From contig NZ_JAVDPZ010000012.1 in the NCBI RefSeq assembly GCF_031453995.1, positions 1 through 64,000 of the forward strand: a stretch of 64,000 nucleotides of DNA, given 5' to 3'. This stretch comes from Nitrobacter vulgaris (GTDB lineage: Bacteria > Pseudomonadota > Alphaproteobacteria > Rhizobiales > Xanthobacteraceae). How positions within the stretch are numbered: the first letter of the stretch is position 1; each line of letters starts with the position of its first letter. The position numbers and the translations under genes are program-made. Shown piece after piece: positions 18,271 to 26,337 of the stretch. The notes below the pieces were generated by a model. The model saw nothing but the letters and a program-made list of their open reading frames with translations. It was not told where the DNA came from and did no database searches.

Positions 18271-18284
18271 TTGATCTTTATCAA
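18271..18284. promoter_or_regulatory. FixK/FNR-type box upstream of the DUF3300-DUF2950 operon
   Basis: TTGATCTTTATCAA is an exact match, 55 bases before the ATG at 18340. It falls inside the longer possible reading frame that opens at 18256, which supports the later start. Confidence 0.72.
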
Positions 18285-18339
18285 AGAACGAGCTCGGCTT
18301 TGCTCCATTTTTGTAGCGATGAACCCGAGGAGAGGTGTG

Positions 18340-19980
18340 ATGTTTCGCTGCGGCAAGGCCCTGATCGCGCTCGCATTGCTAATGGCGGATCCTATCGCCA
18401 TCGCGGCACAAACGGCCGATAATCCGCCGGATCCAAACGGTACGCCACAGCAAGCCACCAAATCTGCGCCCGATGCAGAGCTGTTGAAACCTGAGCAACT
18501 CGAGGCGCTGGCTGCCCCGATTGCGCTCTATCCCGATGAACTGCTGGCGAATGTACTGGCGGCATCGACCTATCCGCTGGAGGTCGTGCAGGCCGATCGC
18601 TGGCTCAAGGAACGCAAAACCCTGAAAGGTGATGCGTTGAAGAAGGAGGTTGAAAAGCAATCGTGGGACAACAGCGTCAAAGCGCTTTCAAGCACTCCAG
18701 ATGTCATTTCAATGATGAGCGACAAGATCGACTGGACCAAGAGTCTCGGCGATGCCGTTCTCGCGCAGCAAGCCGATGTCATGGATGCAATCCAGCGCCT
18801 TCGTTCCAAAGCCTATGACAACAAGAAGCTGGTTACCAACAAGCAGCAAAAGGTGAGCGTTCAAGCGCAGGAAAGCAAGCAGGCGATTGTCATCGAGTCG
18901 ACCAGCCCCGATACGATGTACGTGCCGTACTACGATCCCGCCGCGGTTTACGGAACCTGGCCTTATGCAGCGTATCCACCCTATTACTTCGGGTATCCGT
19001 CCTACATCGGTGCGGGAGTGATCGCGACGGGGCTCGCGTTCGGTGCAGGCTGGGCTATCGGACGCTGGGGTAACTACTGGGGTGGCGGATTCAATTGGGG
19101 TAACCGCAATCTCTACGTCAACCACTACAATCGGATAAATAACGTCGGAAACAGCTGGCAGCACAATTCGGCGCATCGTCAGGGTGTGCGGTACAATAAC
19201 GCGAATGTTCAGCAGCGCTTCGGCAACAACAATCTGAGGGCTGGCGCATCGAACCGCATGGATTTTCGGGGCCGCGGTGGGCAGCAGGTGCTTCGTCCAG
19301 GGCAGGATCGACCTGGCGGCGGAGATCGCGCAGGCGACCGTGCGGCCTCACGCGATCGGCCGGGCGGCGATCGTGGAAATCGACCGGGCGCAGCCGATCG
19401 CGCCAGGGGCGGTGGCGACCGTGCCAAAGCAGGTAACAGGGCTGCCAACCGAGCTGGCGGCGCGGCGCGCGGTGGCGGCAATCGTGGCGGTGCCATGAAC
19501 ATATCGTCGGGCAGGGCTGCTTCCGCGGCTTCGGCTCGCGGTCATGCAAGCCTGGGCGGACGAGGAGGAGGTGCTGCCAGCTTCGCCGGACGTGGCGGCG
19601 GCGGCTTTCATGGCGGCGGGGGTTTTCGCGGCGGTGGCGGCGGCTTCCGTGGCGGTGGTGGCGGTTTCCGTGGCGGCGGTGGCGGCTTCCGTGGCGGCGG
19701 TGGACGGCGGTCCGATGTCCAACTGAAACACCACCTCGTGCTGCTGGGTTATCTTACCAACGGCCTTGGTTACTACCGCTTCAGCTATCTCGGTAGCAGC
19801 AAGTCATATGTTGGCGTGATCGCGCAGGAAGTGCAGAATCTGATGCCGCAAGCCGTGACCCGTGGTAACGACGGTTACCTCAGAGTCTACTATGAGAAGC
19901 TTGGATTGAAGCTGCGGACCTACAGCGACTGGCTTGCTGGGGGCGCAAAAATTCCTGCGCTGCGGGAGGTGTCGCCATGA
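18340..19980 (+). CDS. DUF3300 secreted protein with Arg/Gly-rich linker and C-terminal S74-type chaperone domain
   Basis: 546 residues from ATG 18340, which follows GAGGAGAGG. Layout: signal peptide (1-about 24, ending IAIAAQ); DUF3300 domain (about 45-250; LEALAAPIALYPDELLANVL, QADRWLKERKTLKGDALKK, PDTMYVPYYDPAAVYGTWPY) ending in a hydrophobic Gly-rich patch; an Arg/Gly/Ala linker (about 300-457) with tandem GGGGFRG units; and a C-terminal ~89 residues resembling the peptidase S74 intramolecular chaperone. That tail has SDVQLKHH (Ser and Lys in the dyad spacing), YVGVIAQEVQ and GYLRVYYEKLG. S74 domains normally trimerise fibre proteins and cleave themselves off. The stop overlaps the DUF2950 start by 4 bases. 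Function unknown. Confidence 0.85.
   Translation: MFRCGKALIALALLMADPIAIAAQTADNPPDPNGTPQQATKSAPDAELLKPEQLEALAAPIALYPDELLANVLAASTYPLEVVQADRWLKERKTLKGDALKKEVEKQSWDNSVKALSSTPDVISMMSDKIDWTKSLGDAVLAQQADVMDAIQRLRSKAYDNKKLVTNKQQKVSVQAQESKQAIVIESTSPDTMYVPYYDPAAVYGTWPYAAYPPYYFGYPSYIGAGVIATGLAFGAGWAIGRWGNYWGGGFNWGNRNLYVNHYNRINNVGNSWQHNSAHRQGVRYNNANVQQRFGNNNLRAGASNRMDFRGRGGQQVLRPGQDRPGGGDRAGDRAASRDRPGGDRGNRPGAADRARGGGDRAKAGNRAANRAGGAARGGGNRGGAMNISSGRAASAASARGHASLGGRGGGAASFAGRGGGGFHGGGGFRGGGGGFRGGGGGFRGGGGGFRGGGGRRSDVQLKHHLVLLGYLTNGLGYYRFSYLGSSKSYVGVIAQEVQNLMPQAVTRGNDGYLRVYYEKLGLKLRTYSDWLAGGAKIPALREVSP
19612..19710 (+). repeat. In-gene tandem repeat encoding GGGGFRG units
   Basis: About four imperfect units of roughly 24 bases (core GGCGGCTTCCGTGGCGG) encode repeated Phe-Arg/His-Gly-rich motifs in the linker of the DUF3300 protein. 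The block is low-complexity and may vary in copy number. Confidence 0.75.
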
Positions 19981-20906
19981 TCGCATCAATGTGGATGTTC
20001 CGCGCCGCCTCGACGAGCGCGGTGGCAATCGTAGCGGTCGCGCTGTCGATCGGCGTGAGTCAGGCTCAGCAGGCTTTTTCTTCGCCGGAAGATGCGGCGG
20101 CGGGATTGGCGGCGGCGGTCAAGACCGGCACGACAAGCTCCATTCTGAAAGTCCTTGGCAACCGTGCCGAAGACGTGGTCGAATCCGGTGATAGCGTTGC
20201 TGACAAAGAGACTCGTGAGCGTTTTCTTTCCGCTTACGATGCCAAGCACTCGATCAAGGCTGAGGGAAACAAGAAAGCCACGCTCATTTTGGGCGCCGAT
20301 GAATTTCCGTTCCCAATTCCACTTGTCAACAGCAAGAGCGGCTGGGAATTCGACACCTCCGCTGGACGTCTTGAGATTCTTTATCGCCGCATTGGGCGCA
20401 ATGAGTTGGATGCGATTCAGGCCTCTCTCGCCTTTGTGGATGCCCAGAACGAATATGCCGAGAAGGATCGTACAGGCGAAGGTGCTGGCGTTTACGCGCA
20501 ACGCATTGTCAGTACCCCAGGCAAGAAGGATGGCCTTTTCTGGCGCGACGATGGCGATCCGAGCCCGCTTGGTGAGTTGGCGGCGCGAGCATCATCAGAG
20601 GGCTATAAGGTTGATGGGCAAGGCGCCCCGTATCACGGTTACGTCTTTCGAATATTGAGGGGGCAGGGGCCAGATGCACCGGGAGGCGCACTTGACTACA
20701 TCGTCAAGCGCAAGATGATCGGTGGTTTCGCGCTGATTGCCTATCCTGCCGAATACGGAAACTCTGGTGTCATGACCTTCATGGTCAATCATGCCGGCAC
20801 TGTCTATCAAAAGGATCTTGGTAAAAACACGGAAGTACTCGCCAGTCGCATCAGTTTGTTCGATCCCGATCAGACCTGGAAGAGGGTGGATTCGGCGAAG
20901 CCTTGA
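19977..20906 (+). CDS. DUF2950 family secreted protein
   Basis: 309 residues with a signal peptide (about 1-30, ending GVSQAQ). The mature part has the DUF2950 pattern: FSSPEDAAAGLAAAVKTG, a central LEILYRRIGRNELDAIQA followed by AQNEYAEKDR, then GLFWRDDGDPSPLGEL, APYHGYVFRILRGQGPDAPG, GFALIAYPAEYGNSGVMTF and the final LFDPDQTWKRVD. ATGA overlap with the DUF3300 gene means tight translational coupling. The DUF3300-DUF2950 pair recurs in proteobacteria but has no assigned function. The upstream FixK-type box would put both under low-oxygen control. Confidence 0.88.
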   Translation: MIASMWMFRAASTSAVAIVAVALSIGVSQAQQAFSSPEDAAAGLAAAVKTGTTSSILKVLGNRAEDVVESGDSVADKETRERFLSAYDAKHSIKAEGNKKATLILGADEFPFPIPLVNSKSGWEFDTSAGRLEILYRRIGRNELDAIQASLAFVDAQNEYAEKDRTGEGAGVYAQRIVSTPGKKDGLFWRDDGDPSPLGELAARASSEGYKVDGQGAPYHGYVFRILRGQGPDAPGGALDYIVKRKMIGGFALIAYPAEYGNSGVMTFMVNHAGTVYQKDLGKNTEVLASRISLFDPDQTWKRVDSAKP

Positions 20907-21260
20907 AGGTGGGTAACAACGATACCCAGCGCAACACAGGCCTTGGCGGTCTTGGCAATTGGTGCCGCTTCATTCCAGCGGCATGAATCTCGGCAATGAG
21001 TTTGATTGCCGGTTCGATGCTGCCGCTTCCATCGGGCTCCTTAAAAGTTGGTCCCTTGCCGCTCTCCTGCCGCGAAAAGTCGAGCGGATACTGGATAATC
21101 CTGTGACGAAGATCGAGGGCGCTGGATCACGATGTGATTGCAGGAGACGCCCCGGAATTGATGTTGAGATTGAAAATCCAACAACAGCCAATTTGAGACA
21201 GGCTCTGATCGATGAAGTCACGAATGTCTCCATCTTTAAAATTTGATCAGAAAATAGACC
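20907..21260. other. Intergenic stretch before the broken receptor
   Basis: I see no supported gene. A 95-codon TTG-type ORF at 20959-21246 has no ribosome site or family resemblance. The missing N-terminal half of the TonB receptor is not recognisable here in any frame. Confidence 0.45.
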
Positions 21261-22464
21261 TCGACCCGCAGCGAAGGAATGCTGAGCGATCGACTTGTCG
21301 CGCGCACCTATAACTACGTCTTAGCTAGTACGAGCAATTACACACTCGACAACCAGTTGCAGGCGGATTTCAGAACCGGCGACCTGGTACACAAGGTTCT
21401 GGCCGGGTTCGACGACTTCAATCTGTCGGCAAACACCGACTACCGTAGCGCTGGGATCGCGCCGATCGACGCCTATGCCCCGGTCTATGGTGCGGCAGTT
21501 CCGTCGTTTGCCTCACTATCGCCATTCATCCTGCGTTCGGACAGCCAGAGTCAGGCCGGTCTCTATTTGCAGGACCAGATCAAGTGGGATCGCTGGACCC
21601 TCGCGCTCAGCGGTCGTCAGGACTGGGTTAGTACCGGCTTCACCAGCAAAGCGTTCTTTCCGCCGGCGGGGACCTACACGTCTTTCAATTCCGCGCAGAC
21701 CGGCCGCGTCGGCCTGAACTATCTGTTCGATGTCGGGCTGGCCCCCTACGTCAGCTATTCGACCTCGTTCACGCTGAACCTCGGCGCGGATCGCTTCGGC
21801 AATGTATTCAGGCCGACCACGGGCGAGGGGCAAAGAGATCGGCGTCAAGTTCAAGCCGAACGATACGAACCTCATGCTGACAGCTGTCCTGTTCGATATC
21901 AACGAGAACAACATCCTAACCGGCGACCCCGTCTATCCCTTTTTCAGCATCCAGACCGATGCGGCGCGGGTGCGCGGATTCGAGTTCGAGGCGCGGGGCA
22001 ACGTGACCCGGGAGTTTGAGGTGATCGCGGGGTACAGCCACATCGATCCTCGGGTGACCAAAAGCCTTGCAGGCAATACCGGCAAGTATTTGCAGGGCCC
22101 GGCGCTCGATCAGGCCTCGCTCTGGGCCAAATACACTTGGTACAACGGGCCGCTGGCCGGATTTGGCGTCGGCGCGGGCGTGCGCTATGTTGGCGACAGC
22201 TATGGCGATGCCAGGAACACCTTCGTGATTCCGCCCTACACCCTGTTCGATGCAACCGTGAGCTACGATCTCGCTTATCTGCGACCGGATTTGAAGGGCT
22301 GGAAAATGCAGGTCAACGCAACCAATCTCGCGGATCGTTTCTATGTCCAGTCCTGCCTGACTGGATTGGCATACTGCGCGATGGGCACGAGCCGCACCGT
22401 GCTCGGCACCCTGAGATATAGCTGGAATGCGGATGACCCGCATCCTGCGCTGATCTCGAAGTGA
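21261..22464 (+). pseudogene. TonB-dependent siderophore receptor remnant (FhuA-type barrel), truncated and frameshifted
   Basis: Two overlapping frames give one continuous barrel. The first (about 21279-21826) includes TYNYVLASTSNYTLDNQLQA, DAYAPVYG, GLYLQDQIKWDRWTLALSGR and YSTSFTLN. The second (about 21830-22464) includes KEIGVKFKPNDTNLMLTAVL, FEFEARGNVTREFEVIAGYS, GVGAGVRYVGDSYGD, ATNLADRFY and the C-terminal LGTLRYSW. The switch falls in a GGGG run at 21827-21830; one G less restores the family wording. The signal peptide, plug domain and first strands are absent, so about half of a ~700-residue receptor is gone. The downstream PepSY gene is intact. Even if the frameshift is a sequencing error, the N-terminal loss makes this non-functional. 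Confidence 0.85.
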
Positions 22465-22481
22465 GTTAGTGAGCTAAAAGG

Positions 22482-23630
22482 ATGACACCAAAAGCCTTGC
22501 GCAAATGGAGCTGGACCCACAAGTGGTCCAGCATCATCTGCACCTTGTTCATGCTGATGCTGTGCATCACCGGCCTGCCGTTGATCTTCCACGAACAGAT
22601 TGACGAGCTGCTGCATGGCCAGGTCGAGGCCGCCGTCGTCCCCCAAGGCACGCCGCCGGCGAGTCTCGATCGCGTGGTGGCGAGCGCCGTGGCGGCGATG
22701 CCCGGGCAGGTGCCGCATTTCCTGATCTGGGATCACGACGACCCGAACGCGATGCTGGTCAGTGTCGGCAAGAGCATCGATGCCGATCCGGCCGACAACC
22801 GTATCGTCCGGGTCGATGCCCACACCGGCGCCTATCTCGACGCGCCTGACGTCACCGGGCGCTTTACGTTCATCATGCTCAAGCTGCACACCGATATGTT
22901 CGCCGGCCTGCCCGGGAAGCTGTTTCTCGGGCTAATGGGCATTCTGTTCTGCGTTGCAATCATATCAGGTGTCGTCGTCTACGCGCCGTCGATGCGCAAG
23001 CAGAGCTTCGGGGTCTATCGTTCTGAGCGTCCGCGCGTGGTACGCTGGCTCGATCTGCATAACCTCGCCGGCATCTTGCTGGTGATGTGGACGCTAGTTG
23101 TGGGATTCACCGGCGTCATCAACACCTGGGCCGACCTCGTGCTCAAGATGTGGCAGTATGGCCAGCTCGCCGAGATGACGGCACAATATAGCGACCGCAC
23201 TTTGCCCGCGCACCCGACCCCGGTTCAGGCGGCGACGGATGTGGCCGCGAAGGCCGTGCCTGGCATGATGCCGTCGTTCATCGCGTTTCCCGGCACGATC
23301 TTCTCAAGCAAGAGCCACTATACGGTATTCATGCGCGGCGATACGCCGCTGACCTCACGGCTGCTTAAACCGGCGCTGATCGATGCAGAGACCGGCAAGC
23401 TCACCGACAGCCGCGATATGCCCTGGTACGTCACTGCACTGTTCATCTCGCAGCCGCTGCATTTCGGCGACTATGGCGGGATGCCGCTAAAGATCATCTG
23501 GGCGCTGCTGGATGTCATGACCATTATCGTCCTCGGAACGGGCGTCTATCTCTGGCTGCGGCGGCGCAAGCCTGGCGAGAGCAGCGTGCGCGAACCCGCA
23601 GGCGCCGCCCGGCCGATGTTGTCGCCATGA
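22482..23630 (+). CDS. PepSY-associated transmembrane protein (iron-uptake-linked reductase-like)
   Basis: 382 residues with four membrane helices: about 17-38 (SSIICTLFMLMLCITGLPLI), 147-170, 200-225 and 345-365. PepSY-type extracytoplasmic segments lie between them (MLVSVGKSIDADPADNRIVR and VDAHTGAYLDAP; later LIDAETGKLTDSRDMPWY). Conserved histidines occur in the helices (THKW, KLHTDMFAGLPG, LDLHNLAG), which in relatives are thought to bind heme or act in ferric-siderophore reduction. It starts 18 bases after the broken receptor, so it was the second gene of a siderophore operon. The final codons overlap the next small gene by 4 bases. Confidence 0.88.
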   Translation: MTPKALRKWSWTHKWSSIICTLFMLMLCITGLPLIFHEQIDELLHGQVEAAVVPQGTPPASLDRVVASAVAAMPGQVPHFLIWDHDDPNAMLVSVGKSIDADPADNRIVRVDAHTGAYLDAPDVTGRFTFIMLKLHTDMFAGLPGKLFLGLMGILFCVAIISGVVVYAPSMRKQSFGVYRSERPRVVRWLDLHNLAGILLVMWTLVVGFTGVINTWADLVLKMWQYGQLAEMTAQYSDRTLPAHPTPVQAATDVAAKAVPGMMPSFIAFPGTIFSSKSHYTVFMRGDTPLTSRLLKPALIDAETGKLTDSRDMPWYVTALFISQPLHFGDYGGMPLKIIWALLDVMTIIVLGTGVYLWLRRRKPGESSVREPAGAARPMLSP

Positions 23631-23815
23631 TGCCAGCACGTACCCGACATCGGACCCTTCGCGAGATTTTTGCATGGCCGGCCATCATCGCTGTCCTGAG
23701 CACGATTGGATTGATGTCAGCGTTACTCGGCGATGGCATCTGGGACGGCGTTTCGTGGATCGTTCTGGCCGTTCCTGTGGCGCTGTATTGCGGCTTCTTC
23801 CAGCGCGGAACGTAG
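23627..23815 (+). CDS. Small inner-membrane protein of the PepSY operon
   Basis: 62 residues with two hydrophobic helices (about 14-32, WPAIIAVLSTIGLMSALLG, and 40-56). It opens MMPARTRHRTLREIFAWP. ATGA overlap with the PepSY gene shows translational coupling. Similar short proteins commonly follow PepSY genes in siderophore operons; the exact role is unknown. Confidence 0.75.
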   Translation: MMPARTRHRTLREIFAWPAIIAVLSTIGLMSALLGDGIWDGVSWIVLAVPVALYCGFFQRGT

Positions 23816-23971
23816 GCGGTCGCGCGGCGTGTGTAATAGGAGGACGGCCCAGGCGCATCTTCGGCCGGCCGCGCTTGGCGCTCGGCTTCACGCCTCGACT
23901 GCGGCCGGGCTTCCACTTACTGCCCACATGGACTAAGAGACCGCGATACTTCTTTCGCGCAAAAAGATCGC

Positions 23972-25594
23972 ATGATCCGTCTCGACAACGTCAGCAAGCA
24001 AGCTGGCCACCAGATCCTTTTCATCGAAGCCTCGGCGGCGCTCAACAAGGGCGAGAAAATCGGCCTCGTCGGTCCGAACGGGGCCGGCAAGACCACGCTG
24101 TTCCGGATGATCACAGGCCAGGAACTGCCCGACGAAGGGCAGGTCTCGATCGATCGTGGCATCAGCATCGGTTATTTCAGCCAGGACGTCGGCGAGATGT
24201 CCGGCCGCAGCGCCGTAACGGAGGTGATGGATGGAGCGGGACCCGTCAGCGTGGTCGCCGCCGAACTCCGCAAACTCGAAGCCGCGATGGCCGACCCGGA
24301 TAGCGCCGACGAGATGGAGAAGATCATCGCGCGCTATGGAGAGGTGCAGCATCGTTTCGAGGAGCTCGACGGTTATGCACTTGATGGCCGGGCGCGCGAG
24401 GCGCTCTCAGGCCTGGGGTTTAGCCAGGAGATGATGGAGGGCGATGTCGGCGCGCTCTCCGGAGGCTGGAAAATGCGCGTGGCGCTGGCGCGTATCCTCC
24501 TGATGCGCCCCGATGTCATGCTGCTGGACGAGCCGAGCAACCATCTCGATCTCGAAAGCCTGATCTGGCTCGAACACTTCCTCCGAGATTATGAAGGCAC
24601 GCTGTTGATGACTTCGCACGATCGCGAGTTCATCAACCGCGTGATCGGCAAGGTCGTCGAGATCGACTCTGGCTCGCTGACGACCTATTCCGGCAACTAC
24701 GAATTCTACGAGCAGCAGCGTGCACTGAACCAGAAGCAACAGCAGGCCCAGTTCGAGCGCCAGCAGGCGATGCTCGCCAAGGAGATTAAGTTCATCGAGC
24801 GCTTCAAGGCGCGTGCTTCGCACGCGGCGCAAGTCCAGAGCCGGGTGAAGAAGCTCGACAAGATCGAGCGGGTGGAGCCGCCCCGGCGCCGTCAGACGAT
24901 CGCATTCGATTTTCCGCCACCGCCGCGCTCCGGCGAGGATGTCGTCGCCTTGAAGAACATCCACAAGGGGTATGGCGGCAAGCGGATCTATGGTGGGTTC
25001 GATTTCATGATCCGCCGGCGCGAGCGCTGGTGCGTGATGGGCGTCAACGGAGCCGGAAAGTCGACGCTGCTCAAGTTGGTAGCCCGCGCCAGCGAGCCCG
25101 ACGCCGGCACGGTAGCCGTCGGGAGCAGTGTCAAGATGGGCTATTTTGCCCAGCACGCCATGGATCTGCTCGATGGCGACCGCACGGTATTCCAGTCACT
25201 GGAAGATGCGTTTCCGACCGCGGGGCAGGGTAGCCTGCGCGCACTCGCCGGCTGTTTTGGCTTTTCCGGCGACGACGTTGAGAAGCGATGCCGGGTGTTG
25301 TCGGGTGGAGAGAAGGCGCGGCTGGGGATGGCGAAGATGCTGTTCGATCCGCCGAATTTCCTGGTGCTGGACGAACCGACCAACCATCTCGATCTTGCGA
25401 CCAAGGAGATGCTGATCACGGCACTGTCGGATTTCGAGGGCACGATGCTGTTCGTCTCGCACGATCGACATTTCCTCAGCGTCCTTTCCAATCGCGTGCT
25501 GGAGCTGACGGCCGAGGGCATCCACCAGTATGGCGGCGGCTACACCGAATACGTCGCACGCACCGGCCAGGAAGCGCCGGGGCTGCGCAGCTAA
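23972..25594 (+). CDS. ABC-F family ATP-binding protein (Uup/YheS-like ribosome-associated ATPase)
   Basis: 540 residues and no membrane segments. Two ABC modules: Walker A GPNGAGKTT (about 36-44), signature LSGGWKMRVAL and Walker B VMLLDEPSNHLD in the first; Walker A GVNGAGKSTLL, signature LSGGEKARLGM and FLVLDEPTNHLD in the second. A charged, Gln-rich linker (about 235-300; EQQRALNQKQQQAQFERQQA) matches the ABC-F P-site tRNA-interaction motif region. ABC-F proteins act on ribosomes or as resistance factors rather than in transport. There is no obvious ribosome site before ATG 23972, but the homology starts there. It appears monocistronic. Confidence 0.92.
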   Translation: MIRLDNVSKQAGHQILFIEASAALNKGEKIGLVGPNGAGKTTLFRMITGQELPDEGQVSIDRGISIGYFSQDVGEMSGRSAVTEVMDGAGPVSVVAAELRKLEAAMADPDSADEMEKIIARYGEVQHRFEELDGYALDGRAREALSGLGFSQEMMEGDVGALSGGWKMRVALARILLMRPDVMLLDEPSNHLDLESLIWLEHFLRDYEGTLLMTSHDREFINRVIGKVVEIDSGSLTTYSGNYEFYEQQRALNQKQQQAQFERQQAMLAKEIKFIERFKARASHAAQVQSRVKKLDKIERVEPPRRRQTIAFDFPPPPRSGEDVVALKNIHKGYGGKRIYGGFDFMIRRRERWCVMGVNGAGKSTLLKLVARASEPDAGTVAVGSSVKMGYFAQHAMDLLDGDRTVFQSLEDAFPTAGQGSLRALAGCFGFSGDDVEKRCRVLSGGEKARLGMAKMLFDPPNFLVLDEPTNHLDLATKEMLITALSDFEGTMLFVSHDRHFLSVLSNRVLELTAEGIHQYGGGYTEYVARTGQEAPGLRS

Positions 25595-25805
25595 ACGCGG
25601 CGGCCCGCTTCTTGACGCAAATCTGCCGCTCAACAGCAGGGCGCGGACTCTCCTTCAGCCAACACCGAGGCGTGTTTTGCAACGGCCTCCGTTTCCTGCG
25701 GCGCCGAGCAAGTGCTGGACGGTCTCGATCCGACAAAAGGCCACGCGGCTTGGTTTCTTCACCCTGGAGCGGAGAGACACGCTTCATTCTCGAGCTTGCT
25801 TTTGC

Positions 25806-26132
25806 CTAACGGTAGCCTCGACCCCGGCACGGCCAGTCTCGACCATGCACACGGCCAAGACCCAAATCATTCGCCAGCCATACGGGAATCGTTGTCTCTT
25901 GAGCCCCATATCGCATGACCGGCACGACCGGTCCGCCACACGGATCTACTCGATCGTCCTCGGGTCGATATCGATATCGCGGAACGATATAGGAGTCCCA
26001 ATAGGGTTGCGGAGTTGGAGGCGTGACGATGATAACCCGCCTGGGCTTCGCATCGGCTGCGGTAATGAATGCTCCCGAGCAACACAGCAACAAAGCCGAT
26101 ACGAGAGCGAACGCGACGGTCAGTATCTTCAT
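25806..26132 (-). CDS. Small secreted protein, function unknown
   Basis: 108 residues from ATG 26132, with AAGGAG about eight bases upstream. A signal peptide (about 1-27, LTVAFALVSALLLCCSGAF then ITAADA) precedes a short Pro/Tyr/Arg-rich chain (VTPPTPQPYWDSYIVPRYRY). It is probably periplasmic. No family recognised. A longer reading from 26279 lacks support. Confidence 0.6.
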   Translation of the reverse strand: MKILTVAFALVSALLLCCSGAFITAADAKPRRVIIVTPPTPQPYWDSYIVPRYRYRPEDDRVDPCGGPVVPVMRYGAQETTIPVWLANDLGLGRVHGRDWPCRGRGYR

Positions 26133-26337
26133 CCTCGATCTCCTTGCCGAGCACTGCCTCCAATCCGGCGAGCATATGCCTATGGTATCATTTGGCAATG
26201 ACGGCAGTACCGCCCCGGCGGGGAAAACCGGAATTTTGACACCCCAGTCGCGGGTTTCGGGAAAGTTGTCATTGGACAATAGCTACGGGAGCGCAGCCAT
26301 GACTTTTGAAAAGGCAATCGAGGGTCGCATAGTGCCG

